NCBI GenBank assembly: GCA_002403205.1
Contig: DHHJ01000029.1
Location: forward strand, 1 to 64,000
Source: Anaerolineaceae bacterium UBA4775
GTDB taxonomy: Bacteria > Chloroflexota > Anaerolineae > Anaerolineales > Anaerolineaceae
Length of the DNA: 64,000 bases
Direction of reading: 5' to 3'
Under the pieces are notes generated by a model. The model ran no database searches. It was not told where the DNA came from and worked only from the letters and a program-made list of their open reading frames with translations. How positions within the stretch are numbered: position 1 is the first letter of the stretch; every line of letters begins with the position of its first letter. Below are positions 1 to 9,091 of this stretch, one piece after another. The position numbers were made by a program, and so were the translations under genes.

Positions 1-55
1 TTATTGGAATTGTTCAACACCCTCAATAATAGCTGAACAAGCTAAGTTTATGTTT

Positions 56-433
56 TTAACGGTCGAATTCTCTACCACCTGTTGACCGAAGATATGCCCA
101 ATGGGAGTAAGACAACCTAATTATTAGTCGCTCCATTAGTTCTGTAGAACCGCTTATTGCAGCCCCCCTACAAAGTAGTGAAACTCCGCCTTGTATTTCT
201 AAACACATACCATCAGGGGATGAGAAAAAAGGCATCTCAGGATTGCGCGAATGATAAATAAAAGTGATACCTTCAGGCAACGCGCCAATTGGCTGTATTG
301 TAAAAACCCCTGGGCGGATTAGTATCCAAGCTAGCCCGAGAATAATGACTGTTGCCATTACAATATACAAACCCTTGTTGGATTTATTGGTAGTGCTGTT
401 GTCAGTCTGTTCTGCTACTGATTCATTTTCCAT
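56..433 (-). CDS. Small membrane-anchored protein, unknown function
   Basis: A 125-residue protein that I do not recognise as any family. Residues 1-20 are polar and acidic. Residues 21-40 form one strong transmembrane helix. The remaining 85 residues would lie outside the membrane if the short N-terminus is cytoplasmic, and hold two cysteines (77 and 88). The ATG at 433 is the only good start and has only a weak GGGA ribosome-binding site. It sits 47 bp downstream of a lipoprotein gene on the same strand, so the two may be co-transcribed. The coding potential is convincing because the ORF has a clean N-terminal-anchor architecture, but the function is open. Confidence 0.55.
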   Translation of the reverse strand: MENESVAEQTDNSTTNKSNKGLYIVMATVIILGLAWILIRPGVFTIQPIGALPEGITFIYHSRNPEMPFFSSPDGMCLEIQGGVSLLCRGAAISGSTELMERLIIRLSYSHWAYLRSTGGREFDR

Positions 434-479
434 ATCATTATCCCGATTTTAGTAATTTTCATGCAGATGTTGGTCCAAT

Positions 480-1232
480 TTATTGGGATTGGAATTCAAC
501 AGGACACCTTACAGACAAGGCAAAATCAGTTGGTGCAACTTGGATATAGTATTGTCCAGTTGCGTTATCATTAGCTAGAATTTCTCGGAATTCACCTGAT
601 ACACCTCGCAATCTTTCCCAATAACAAGAATCCATTAAGTCTTCCCCGGCTTGACCTTTGTAAAGCCCAGGTTGAATATCTCTTCCAACAATGTACATAC
701 CCGTGTCAAGCTTGGTTAGGAATTCTTCCGGTTCTGGAATGCCATCAATGTGAGTTACAGCACACTTGACAGTGAATGCGAAATCCGTGTCCTTTATCTC
801 AACATAAAAATTACCCACGCTGTTTTCATTGGCAATAATCGAATCAAAATCCCCTGAAAGATTACTTAATCGTTCCCAATAACAAGAACCCCAAATATCA
901 TCACCTGCTTCACCCTGGTATATGCCCGGTTCAATCTCACTGTTAACCAAAAAAGTCCCTGATGAGTACAAATAAGGATTTTTTGTCGCTGTTGGCTTTG
1001 GTGTTGAAGTTGGTTTAGGTGTTGAGGTAGGTTTTTTTGTAGCCGTTGGTTCAGGAGTATAAGTCGGTTCAGACGTATTTGTTGCTTCAGAAGTCTCTGA
1101 AATTTCGACTACAGTTGTTGATTCATCTGATTCTGAAGATTCTGAAGCAACCTCATCAACCAAGTTGGGTGATGAAGTAAGACAAGCTATTAACAATAAA
1201 CTTATAGACACTAATAAAATTATTCGTTTCAT
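480..1232 (-). CDS. Lipoprotein with two tandem copies of an ~75-residue domain
   Basis: A 250-residue exported lipoprotein. I start it at the ATG at 1232, preceded by a GGGAGGG site, rather than at the longer ORF start, because the signal peptide begins there. The lipobox LIAC gives the lipidated Cys17. Residues ~20-95 are a Ser/Thr/Glu then Thr/Pro/Lys-rich linker of the kind used as a cell-surface spacer. The rest is a duplicated domain: both copies carry a GxY-x-G-(E/Q)-AG-(D/E)-D start, an SCYWERL block, a (A)N-(E/D)-N block and a closing hydrophobic V(K/R)C segment. The paired cysteines in each copy probably form a disulfide. Function unknown. It is probably a surface-displayed binding or structural protein. 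Confidence 0.75.
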   Translation of the reverse strand: MKRIILLVSISLLLIACLTSSPNLVDEVASESSESDESTTVVEISETSEATNTSEPTYTPEPTATKKPTSTPKPTSTPKPTATKNPYLYSSGTFLVNSEIEPGIYQGEAGDDIWGSCYWERLSNLSGDFDSIIANENSVGNFYVEIKDTDFAFTVKCAVTHIDGIPEPEEFLTKLDTGMYIVGRDIQPGLYKGQAGEDLMDSCYWERLRGVSGEFREILANDNATGQYYIQVAPTDFALSVRCPVEFQSQ

Positions 1233-1439
1233 AACAATCCCTCCCAGACTTTTGATAATTACCATTATAAACGAGAATCTGAGGTGGTCAACACTCTCCC
1301 AGATCATCCTTGGAGAGCGTATGGCAAAAAGGTCAACGGAAAGCCTATTCATGTGCCCAATTAGGACATTTTAACTTTGCCTTGACACAACACCCTCAAG
1401 AAATATGCCCGGCAAAACCTTCAACACAAGAATATTGGT

Positions 1440-2483
1440 TTATATTTTTCCACGCATTCTCGGGTCAAGGACATCCCGCATAACATCTCCTACCAGATTC
1501 CAACCCATTACAAACAGTGTCAGGGTGAGACCGGGATAAACCACAATATACCAATAGCGATCCAGACTGGTAATCCAATTGCGTGCGAAACTTAACACCT
1601 GTCCCCAGTCAGCATAACCTATTTCAGTACCAATGCCAAGGAAAGACAGCGCTGCGAAACTTAGAACGACATCACCAATGGCAAGGGTTGCCAAAACAAG
1701 CGTTGGGAAAATCGCATTCGGTAAAATATATTTCGTAAGAATACGTCCATTTTTAACGCCAGATGCTTTTGCAGCCAGCACAAAATCGCGTTCTTTAATG
1801 GAAAGGATATCAGACCGAATGACGCGCGCGTAACCCATCCAACCAAACGTGATCATAGCGATTATTGGAGGCAGCAGGCTTCTTCCCAAGATTGGTGTGA
1901 GAATCGATGAAAAGATCAATGCCATCATAATGTACGGTAAGGTCATAAAGATATCTGTGATCCTCATAATCAGGTTGTCAATCCAACCACCATAATAGGC
2001 TGCAACAGATCCTAGGATGACCCCAATCAGAACAGTGGCAATGACAACAACGATGCCGGTCTCGAAAGCCGTCCGAGCCCCCCAAACGATACCATAAAAA
2101 ATATCATATTGACCTTGAGCCGTGCCCAACAAATGCACCCACTTATCATTGCCCGTGAGCGGCTTATACCAAAAAGGAATTTCTGGAACGTTCGAGTTCC
2201 ACGGCGATCCAGGGGGTTGAGGCTCCCCGCTGAAACCATCCCTGGGTATTTTCATAGGGTCATTACCCACAGGGGGAGCAATGACAGGCGCAAAAATGGC
2301 CACCAAAATAAAAATTATAATCAGGACAAACCCAATAATGGATGCTGGCGTTTTAAATAACCCAGTAACAATACGGTAATTATCGGGGCCCAACACTTGT
2401 TCAAACCAACCAATTTTGCGGTCGGATTGGGCCTCTTCCAGCAGTCGATTGTCTCCTGTTGGGTTAGTTGTTTTTTCGGTCAT
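1440..2483 (-). CDS. Opp/Dpp-type peptide ABC transporter permease (OppC-like)
   Basis: An inner-membrane permease subunit, 347 residues. It has an N-terminal OppC_N-type cytosolic helix and first membrane helix, an extracytoplasmic insert, then a BPD_transp_1 core with the EAA-loop (AKASGVKNGRI...LPN), through which it couples to the ATPases. The chosen start is the ATG at 2483 with GAGGAG just upstream. The longer reading frame would run into the preceding gene. It lies 10 bp after the OppB-like gene and is the last gene of the operon. With OppB it forms the translocation channel. Substrate (di-, oligopeptide or another SBP_bac_5 ligand) cannot be told from sequence alone. Confidence 0.93.
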   Translation of the reverse strand: MTEKTTNPTGDNRLLEEAQSDRKIGWFEQVLGPDNYRIVTGLFKTPASIIGFVLIIIFILVAIFAPVIAPPVGNDPMKIPRDGFSGEPQPPGSPWNSNVPEIPFWYKPLTGNDKWVHLLGTAQGQYDIFYGIVWGARTAFETGIVVVIATVLIGVILGSVAAYYGGWIDNLIMRITDIFMTLPYIMMALIFSSILTPILGRSLLPPIIAMITFGWMGYARVIRSDILSIKERDFVLAAKASGVKNGRILTKYILPNAIFPTLVLATLAIGDVVLSFAALSFLGIGTEIGYADWGQVLSFARNWITSLDRYWYIVVYPGLTLTLFVMGWNLVGDVMRDVLDPRMRGKI

Positions 2484-2493
2484 GGACTGCTCC

Positions 2494-3558
2494 TCAAGAT
2501 AAACGGACCCGAGGGTCAATAAATGCATACAAAACGTCAACCACGAGATTAGAGATAATTAGGATTAGCCCTGTGAAAATCGCTAATCCAAGGATTGTGA
2601 CTGCGTCCAACTGTGAAGCCGCATCAGCAGCCGCCTTACCGATCCCGGGATAATTAAACACCGTCTCAGTAATCACTACGCCGCCTAATAGCCCAACAAT
2701 ACTTGAGCCCATCATTGTCACAACAGGCAACATAGCATTAGGTCTTGCATGTTTATTGATTACATCTCTTTCCTCAAGGCCTTTGGATCTGGCTGTTGTA
2801 ACGTAATCCATGCGGAGCGTTTCCAGCATCGACGAACGTGTAACTCGTAAAAAAGTTGCCCAGTTGATATACGACAGGGTAATGATTGGCATAATCATGT
2901 GCCGCATCGCGTCCCAAAAAATATCAAAGCGGAGATTCAAAAGAGCGTCAACACTCAATAAGTGGGTATACTGCTTAAACTCACCCGAGTAAATTAACCG
3001 ACTCACCCAATCCGACATCTTCCCGGGCAGGAACCACTGGTTATTAGCGTAGAGAAGCATTAACAATAACAAGCCAAACACAAAAACCGGTAAAGATGTC
3101 CCGACAATGCTATAAACTCGGGCAATTTGATCGATGAATTTATTCTGGTTCACCGCAGCCTTTACGCCTAACCAGATCCCAACTGAAATCATTGGGAATA
3201 TCGTCCAAAGTGCCAGGTCTAAGGTGTTGGGAAACCTGGTTTTGATAATATCAATCACATCTTGGGAAGCTGTTCGCGAGTATCCAAAGTCCCCAAAAAG
3301 AATCCCGCCTTCACGTTCTCCGGTAAGCGGATCCTTAACCCCTGTCAGCCAGCGCCAATATTGAACAAAAAAAGGATCATCCAATCCATATTTCTTAATA
3401 ACACCCTCAATTTGCTTTTCGTTCTTAGGGAAATCTGTAACATACAGCGCTGAGCGTTCAACCGGACCGAGCAATTGGAGCATGCCAAAAATGATCAGAG
3501 TCACCCCGATCAACAATACTGGCACAAGGAGAAGACGACGAATTATATAATTTGCCAT
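2494..3558 (-). CDS. Opp/Dpp-type peptide ABC transporter permease (OppB-like)
   Basis: A permease of 354 residues, the OppB/DppB partner of the downstream gene. It opens with the MANYIIRRLLLVPVLL type first helix typical of the family. A periplasmic stretch follows, then the BPD_transp_1 helices with an EAA-loop (ARSKGLEERDV...RPNAMLP). AGAGG precedes the ATG at 3558. It is separated from the binding-protein gene by 138 bp that hold a strong hairpin, so its expression is probably lower than that of the binding protein. Spacing to the next gene (10 bp) implies translational coupling. Confidence 0.93.
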   Translation of the reverse strand: MANYIIRRLLLVPVLLIGVTLIIFGMLQLLGPVERSALYVTDFPKNEKQIEGVIKKYGLDDPFFVQYWRWLTGVKDPLTGEREGGILFGDFGYSRTASQDVIDIIKTRFPNTLDLALWTIFPMISVGIWLGVKAAVNQNKFIDQIARVYSIVGTSLPVFVFGLLLLMLLYANNQWFLPGKMSDWVSRLIYSGEFKQYTHLLSVDALLNLRFDIFWDAMRHMIMPIITLSYINWATFLRVTRSSMLETLRMDYVTTARSKGLEERDVINKHARPNAMLPVVTMMGSSIVGLLGGVVITETVFNYPGIGKAAADAASQLDAVTILGLAIFTGLILIISNLVVDVLYAFIDPRVRLS

Positions 3559-3624
3559 TCCAAACCTCTTACCTCATTTTTTCCTTCCAAAATAAATGGA
3601 AAAACTTTTTTCTAATCAATCTAA

Positions 3625-3671
3625 AGGAAAAAATTACTTCGGGTGTGGGAACTATTATCAGCTCCCACACC
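3625..3671 (-). terminator. Intercistronic hairpin after the binding-protein gene
   Basis: The arms GGTGTGGGA (3642-3650) and TCCCACACC (3663-3671) pair perfectly. Read on the minus strand, the stem is followed after about nine bases by a run of six T. It lies between the binding-protein stop and the OppB start. It can act as a partial terminator or as a 3' stabiliser that leaves the binding protein mRNA in excess over the permeases. Confidence 0.7.
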
Positions 3672-3696
3672 TATTAAATCTTTCGACTATGGAATT

Positions 3697-5721
3697 CTAC
3701 TGGATATTAAAGTTGAACAGGATCACATCCATGTTTAACCCAGGCCGCCCATAGTACAGCGTTAGGGGTTGAGCGCTGGGCGTGTCGCAAATTTCAAAGC
3801 GATCAAGGCCCAATTTCGCAGTATCGACCGAGCAAACCGGCACCGGGTCATCGTAGGTATTGGTTTCCTCGTTGTAGATTGCAATTTCTCCAACCATTAC
3901 ATCAACCGCGGCGCGGTTCTCAGCAGGAACCGCAATGAAATCGGCGTCGCCAGCCTGAAGCATGGCAAAGCGGGTACCGAATTCAGAAATGTTCAGGATC
4001 GCAACCCGTTCCGTCTGCGCAGGCTCGCCCCAGTATTCATCAAACTGTGTGAGAACAACTTCCTGCTCTGGCGTCCAGTGGTCGAGTTTGTAAGCACCGG
4101 TGCCGTTAGTAATGGTTCTGAAGGGATTGGCAGCATCGTCCATGGAGTAGTAGTTCTGCCAGGTGTCGCAACTGCCATCCCAGCCACCGTTCTCAACGAC
4201 CCATTCCATATCCAAGATAGCACCCCAGTTATTAGCGATGGTTGCCAGGAAGGGGCCCCAGGCCTGGGCAAGGGTCATTGTCACTGTACCGGCTTCGTTG
4301 TCGGCCACAATCTTGGATTTAACCGTTTCGCAAGCGTTCTGCAAATCTTTCGGATCATTGGCTAACAGGGCTTCGCGATCATCGGCGGATGCAAAATCAT
4401 CTACAATCCCGGTGATATCGTCAACGCCGACACCAAGGAAGGGCTCAGCCAGCAGCCACTGTGGGGTCGAATAGCCACCCTGCAGCAAACCACGTTGGAA
4501 TGAATAGGCCACATCGGAGGCTGTCAGGTCGCCGCCTTCGTGGAATTTGACACCCTCGCGGATATGGAAGGTCCAAACAATGCCATCCTCTGAGACCTCC
4601 CAACGCTCAGCCAACTGGGGCACGAACTCATCGGTCTTGACGCCATCATAGAAGACAAGGGTCTCATAGATGTTCTGTAGAACCTCGCCGCTAGCGGTAT
4701 CGTAAGCGGCTGCCGGGTCAAGGACCAACGGATCGCCGAACGAAACCCAATTAATGATATCCGGATTGGGAGCATCTTCCGTCTTGTACATGGTCTTATA
4801 GATCTCACCCGAGAAGATTGGGTTGGTAACACGACCTTCAATCCATTTTTGCACGTAATTATGGGAAGTCGCCAATACAACAGGTACACCCACCGCTTCA
4901 TCGTAATACAACTGGTTAAACTCTTGATAGACCGCATGCCGGGCATCTGGATCGATCAAGGATACACCTTCATCAAGCAGGACTTTGAATTGCGCCTTGA
5001 GATCCTCTGGCAATTGTTGGCGTGCGCCATAGGTGCCAGTCGTATAGGGCTGATACCAGTTATGGGGATCATGAATGTCCTCTAACCAACCGCCTGTCAT
5101 GATCGGGATTTTGTAAGCGCGCTGGGCTGTCAAATAGGCAGGCCACGGCAAACCTAATACCTCAATAACGAATTTCTCGTTAACCTGAGCGAGGTTAGCT
5201 TGCAGGATTTCTGCATAAATTTGCCGGGTTGTATTGCCGGTGTTATAAAGCATCTGGAGCCTGAAACCCATCTCCCAGATATCATCAGGATCCTCACCAG
5301 CAGGGATGCCGTCTTTATCGACATCTGCCAGTTTGAATTCTTCCGCTGATTTTTCCAGATCGAACTCATAGTAGGGTGCATCCGGATCATAACCGGGCAT
5401 CCCAGGCAATGACAAGACCTTGGACTGGACGGCCTCACCCATAAAAACTTCGTTGGCCACAATATTGGCATCAAATGCATAAGCAAATGCTTTTCTGATG
5501 TGGACATCATCAAAGAAGGTGCTGGGAACGCCGTTCCCATCCAGTTTGTTGGACCCAATATAAGGGTTCAGAGCAACTAGTACGGTTTCTGGCTCTTCTG
5601 TAGCAGGTTCTCCCGTTATGGGTTCGTCTTCAACGGGAGCCTCAGTAGGTGTGGTACTGCAAGCCGATAATACTAGGCTCGCAACCATAATCAAGGCTAT
5701 CAAGAAATGTAGTTTTTTCAC
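3697..5721 (-). CDS. Circularly permuted SBP_bac_5 peptide-binding lipoprotein
   Basis: The substrate-binding lipoprotein of the Opp/Dpp-type transporter, 674 residues. Start is GTG at 5721 behind GGAGGAGG. Signal peptide with lipobox LSAC, lipid Cys21, then an acidic Pro/Thr linker to ~45. The order of the mature parts is abnormal. Residues ~49-313 match what is normally the C-terminal half of family-5 binding proteins (DDVHIRKAFAYAFD at 71-84, YNTGNTTRQ, DIHDPHNW, then the closing VVLATSHNYVQKW). Residues ~318-674 match the normal N-terminal half (DPLVLDPAAAYDTASGEVLQ at 330-349, TFHIREGVKFHEG, GTGAYKLDHWTPEQEV, FDEYWG, RFAMLQAGDAD). The protein stops at LFNFNIQ, the strand that in normal members leads directly into the DDVxIRKA segment. 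All parts occur once and total length is normal, so this reads as a true circular permutation. An assembly error is the main alternative. Confidence 0.9.
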   Translation of the reverse strand: MKKLHFLIALIMVASLVLSACSTTPTEAPVEDEPITGEPATEEPETVLVALNPYIGSNKLDGNGVPSTFFDDVHIRKAFAYAFDANIVANEVFMGEAVQSKVLSLPGMPGYDPDAPYYEFDLEKSAEEFKLADVDKDGIPAGEDPDDIWEMGFRLQMLYNTGNTTRQIYAEILQANLAQVNEKFVIEVLGLPWPAYLTAQRAYKIPIMTGGWLEDIHDPHNWYQPYTTGTYGARQQLPEDLKAQFKVLLDEGVSLIDPDARHAVYQEFNQLYYDEAVGVPVVLATSHNYVQKWIEGRVTNPIFSGEIYKTMYKTEDAPNPDIINWVSFGDPLVLDPAAAYDTASGEVLQNIYETLVFYDGVKTDEFVPQLAERWEVSEDGIVWTFHIREGVKFHEGGDLTASDVAYSFQRGLLQGGYSTPQWLLAEPFLGVGVDDITGIVDDFASADDREALLANDPKDLQNACETVKSKIVADNEAGTVTMTLAQAWGPFLATIANNWGAILDMEWVVENGGWDGSCDTWQNYYSMDDAANPFRTITNGTGAYKLDHWTPEQEVVLTQFDEYWGEPAQTERVAILNISEFGTRFAMLQAGDADFIAVPAENRAAVDVMVGEIAIYNEETNTYDDPVPVCSVDTAKLGLDRFEICDTPSAQPLTLYYGRPGLNMDVILFNFNIQ

Positions 5722-5781
5722 GGTTTCCTCCTCCGTTTTAAAAATATTGAATGGGTTTTCTAAACATCTATTGACTTATCA

Positions 5782-6792
5782 TTAGGTATCCTGAGTATCC
5801 ACCTCCTTTCCAGGGACTTTGATGCAAGCCACAAAGTGACCGGGGCTGATTTCACGCAACTCCGGTTCGACTTCAGCGCATTCGTCACCCGCAATCGGAC
5901 ATCGTGTCCGGAAGCGACACCCTGAAGGCGGATTTGCCGGAGAGGGCACATCCCCCTTCAGAACGATCCTCTGATGGTCCACATAATATTCCGGGTCGGC
6001 CACAGGTATTGACGAGAGCAACGCCTGAGTATAGGGATGCAGAGGGTTAATATAAACATCATTGCGATCCGACAATTCAACGATAACGCCCAGGTACATG
6101 ACCGCCACACGATCACTGATGTGACGGACCATTGAAAGGTCATGAGCAATGAAAAGATAAGTGAGAGCCAACTCTTCCTGCAGGTCTTCAAGTAAGTTGA
6201 CCACTTGTGCCTGAATAGAAACATCCAATGCGGATATTGGCTCATCACAGATAATAAAGGAAGGATTCAGCGCTAGCGCGCGGGCCACGCCAATCCGTTG
6301 ACGCTGACCACCCGAAAATTCATGCGGATAGCGGCCGGCATATTTTTGATCCAACTTAACCAAATCCAAAAGCTCGCTGACCCGAGCGTCAATTTCCTTA
6401 CCGCTGGCCATGCCAAACGCCAACATGGGGTCGCCAATAATTTCCCGCACCGTCATCCGGGGGTTAAGACTGGCATAAGGGTCTTGGAAAATCATCTGGA
6501 GCCTTTTACGCTTCTGCCGCAATGGCTCTGGTTTCAATTGCGTCAGATCAGTATCTTCAAAATAAACATGGCCGGAGGTCGGTTCATACAGCTGAAGGAT
6601 GGTTCGTCCAAGCGTTGTCTTTCCACAACCCGACTCCCCGACCAGCCCAAGCGTTTCGCCCTGTTCGATTTCGAGAGAAACCCCATCTACCGCTCTGATT
6701 GCACCCACCTGACGGCGGAAAACACCCCGAGTAATAGGAAAGTGCATAACGAGATCTTCTACGCGTATCAATGGACCATTATTGAAACTCAT
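5782..6792 (-). CDS. Opp/Dpp-type ABC transporter ATPase (OppF-like)
   Basis: An ATP-binding subunit of 336 residues. Visible motifs are Walker A GESGCGKT (52-59), the ABC signature FSGGQ (159-163), Walker B ending ICDEP (~183-185) and the H-loop histidine in IAHDLS. The C-terminus has the oligo_HPY extension with the CRFRTRCP...C cysteine pattern seen in peptide-importer ATPases. The start ATG (6792-6790) overlaps the upstream TAA stop by one base (TAATG), so it is translationally coupled to the OppD-like ATPase. The two ATPases work as a heterodimer under the OppB/OppC channel. Confidence 0.94.
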   Translation of the reverse strand: MSFNNGPLIRVEDLVMHFPITRGVFRRQVGAIRAVDGVSLEIEQGETLGLVGESGCGKTTLGRTILQLYEPTSGHVYFEDTDLTQLKPEPLRQKRKRLQMIFQDPYASLNPRMTVREIIGDPMLAFGMASGKEIDARVSELLDLVKLDQKYAGRYPHEFSGGQRQRIGVARALALNPSFIICDEPISALDVSIQAQVVNLLEDLQEELALTYLFIAHDLSMVRHISDRVAVMYLGVIVELSDRNDVYINPLHPYTQALLSSIPVADPEYYVDHQRIVLKGDVPSPANPPSGCRFRTRCPIAGDECAEVEPELREISPGHFVACIKVPGKEVDTQDT

Positions 6793-7781
6793 TATCGTTC
6801 CCTTCCAGTCTTGATATCAACCCAACATGCTACTTTATGACTGTCGCCAATGGGGAAAAGCAGAGGGTTTTCTGACCAACAGCGCTCTATCACCCAAGGA
6901 CAACGTGGTGCAAAAGGACATGCATGGGGTATTTTATAAAGGGTAGGGGGCATACCATTAATCGAGTATAGTCGTTTCTTCTCTTGAACCTGAATTTGGG
7001 GAAGGCTATTTAGTAATCCAACAGTATAAGGATGTGATGGACCAGCATATAATTTCTTCACAGGTGCTTCTTCAATGATAAAACCGGCATACATTACAGC
7101 AACTCGATTCGCAATACTGGCGACAACGCCAAGATCATGCGTGATCCATACAATCGACATGCCCAATTCTTCACGGAGCTGGATGACCAGTTCAACAATC
7201 TGCGCCTGGATGGTCACATCCAAAGCAGTGGTTGGTTCATCGGCGATCAGGATATCCGGCATACAGGCAAGCGCCATCGCAATCATCACACGCTGGCGCA
7301 TCCCCCCCGAATATTGATGGGGGTAATCTTTAAGACGATCAGATGCTCGCGGGATGCCCACTATACCAAGCAATTCAATTGAACGATTACGCGCCTGTTT
7401 TTCTGTCAACCCCAAATGCAATATCAGTGGTTCTGTCAATTGCTTGCCAATGGTCATCACCGGGTTCAACGAAGTCATTGGGTCTTGAAAAATCATGCCA
7501 ATATGTGCCCCTCGCACTTTTCGGATCTCATCCTCACTTATTGCTAACAAATCGCGGTCTTTATAGTTAGCCTGACCTGCAACGATCTTCCCTGGTGGCA
7601 TGGGGACCAGCCTTAAACATGAAAGCATTGTCACGCTTTTACCACAACCACTTTCTCCCACAATGCCCAAAGTTTCACCTTCATCCAAAGTAAACGAAAC
7701 ACCGTTGACGGCATGAACAATTCCTTCGGGTGTATTAAAGTGAGTTTCCAGCCCCTTTACGTCTAATAGTCGATTTGTCAT
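6792..7781 (-). CDS. Opp/Dpp-type ABC transporter ATPase (OppD-like)
   Basis: The first gene of the peptide transporter operon, 329 residues. It has Walker A GESGCGKS, the signature YSGGMRQRV, Walker B ILIADEPT and the switch histidine in WITHDLG. The C-terminal oligo_HPY segment carries CPFAPRCPW...C. AAGGA lies 7 bp upstream of the ATG. The operon order on the minus strand is OppD, OppF, binding protein, OppB, OppC. This differs from the usual binding-protein-first order and is worth noting next to the permuted binding protein. Confidence 0.94.
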   Translation of the reverse strand: MTNRLLDVKGLETHFNTPEGIVHAVNGVSFTLDEGETLGIVGESGCGKSVTMLSCLRLVPMPPGKIVAGQANYKDRDLLAISEDEIRKVRGAHIGMIFQDPMTSLNPVMTIGKQLTEPLILHLGLTEKQARNRSIELLGIVGIPRASDRLKDYPHQYSGGMRQRVMIAMALACMPDILIADEPTTALDVTIQAQIVELVIQLREELGMSIVWITHDLGVVASIANRVAVMYAGFIIEEAPVKKLYAGPSHPYTVGLLNSLPQIQVQEKKRLYSINGMPPTLYKIPHACPFAPRCPWVIERCWSENPLLFPIGDSHKVACWVDIKTGRER

Positions 7782-7932
7782 TAATTATTCCTTATAGCGT
7801 CATTATTGTTATTGCTCCACTTATTGTTAGAGCTGCTGAGCAATATCACAACTGCGGACTTACGCATCAAGCGTCACAACTGTAACGGGTTCATGATATA
7901 AAACCCTGCCTGACAAACCACAAATTCTTATC

Positions 7933-8805
7933 CTAATTCATAGCATATCGGTTCACTGCAGATATGACCACCGGTCTCCTGAACACTTGTTCACAAATTA
8001 TAGGCTGTGAGTACACCGTCGTGCATTTTACCCATGTCCCCTCAAAATCTATTAAAAAGTCCATTTGCGCCAAGGGGGCGTCAAATGCGACCAACGTTAA
8101 TTTGTGGGACTTGGTTAAAATTTCGCCCAAATCTGTAACTACTGCTAAGCGCATCCGCCGCTTCACTAACTCATCAACCTCTTTATTCTGAGTCTCTCTG
8201 GCGAATTGGAATAAGTTTTCAAGCGCCCGAACAGGTTCGCGGAACTGTTTATTGACAAGGTCATCTCCTGCAGAGCCTGCTGCTCCCATTAATAAGCCGC
8301 ATGCCAAAACGATGACAAGCATAGACCCTTTATACGAGGACATCATAACGGTTTCGATAATATGAGGTTCCACCAAACCACAAAGGAAAACCGGTATAGT
8401 AATGACAATAATGCCAATGATTTTTAATTGATTCACGTGGGCAACCATGGGATAGTTGAGCCACCCCTTTAAACCCGGTTGAAAAACTTCAAGGAGGTAA
8501 GGTGTACTAACAAAGGGCAACCAGATGATCAACCAGACCAGTATCAGACTGAAAACAATCCAAAGTATCAGGGCGATCCAACTTTTAGCGATTTTCGCGC
8601 TCCCCCATCCAACCAGGCTGCCAAACAGGCAACTTATCATTACCCCTGGCAAGAATTTAATCCAAGCGTAAGTAACATGCAAGTTTGCCAAAACAATTCC
8701 ATCTTTTCCCCAAGAAGCGATTGAAAAGGCAAGGCCTGCAGTTAAACCATAAACAGCCCCTAGCCTGTGTTTCTTTCTGTTGAAACACAAAGATAACCTC
8801 TTCAC
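7933..8805 (-). CDS. Polytopic membrane protein, unknown function
   Basis: A 290-residue protein that I do not recognise. It has about six hydrophobic segments in residues 15-185. A soluble C-terminal ~100 residues follow, with a heptad-like basic stretch (EVDELVKRRMRL) and then a beta-rich end. The GTG start at 8805 lacks a Shine-Dalgarno sequence. A TATAAT box (8814-8819, minus strand) lies only 8 nt upstream, so the mRNA is probably leaderless. It precedes the opp operon by 151 bp on the same strand but has its own operon gap. It could be a sensor or an uncharacterised transporter. No catalytic motif is visible. Confidence 0.65.
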   Translation of the reverse strand: MKRLSLCFNRKKHRLGAVYGLTAGLAFSIASWGKDGIVLANLHVTYAWIKFLPGVMISCLFGSLVGWGSAKIAKSWIALILWIVFSLILVWLIIWLPFVSTPYLLEVFQPGLKGWLNYPMVAHVNQLKIIGIIVITIPVFLCGLVEPHIIETVMMSSYKGSMLVIVLACGLLMGAAGSAGDDLVNKQFREPVRALENLFQFARETQNKEVDELVKRRMRLAVVTDLGEILTKSHKLTLVAFDAPLAQMDFLIDFEGTWVKCTTVYSQPIICEQVFRRPVVISAVNRYAMN

Positions 8806-9091
8806 GTTTAAAGATTATATCATCAACTTTTAAAAACGGTTCTTTTGCCTTGACACACAAGAGGGTAATTTTTAATGTGGGCCGGGTGAAGAAATGCCCC
8901 ACCTTGTTGTGATGTGCCCCACTTATGTTCATTATTATCCCCCGTTTCGCTCATTTGTAAATCCTGGAAATTCATGCTTCTGACCGGATGCCTTGATTGT
9001 TGTCAATTCATCGATCGGACGCCTTAACTGACCTTTGATGGTATATTTAATACACCAATCTCCTCCAGAAAGGTAACGGTGTGACCAAACC

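Noticed and set aside
1000..1060. Short direct repeats GGTTTAGGTGTTGAAGT in the first lipoprotein gene
   Set aside because: They encode the Thr-Pro-Lys stalk of the lipoprotein. The periodicity comes from the protein.
8877..8935. TGGGGCA repeats as insertion-sequence ends
   Set aside because: Two copies of the 7-mer 22 bp apart are too little. No transposase fragment or matching opposite end is present.
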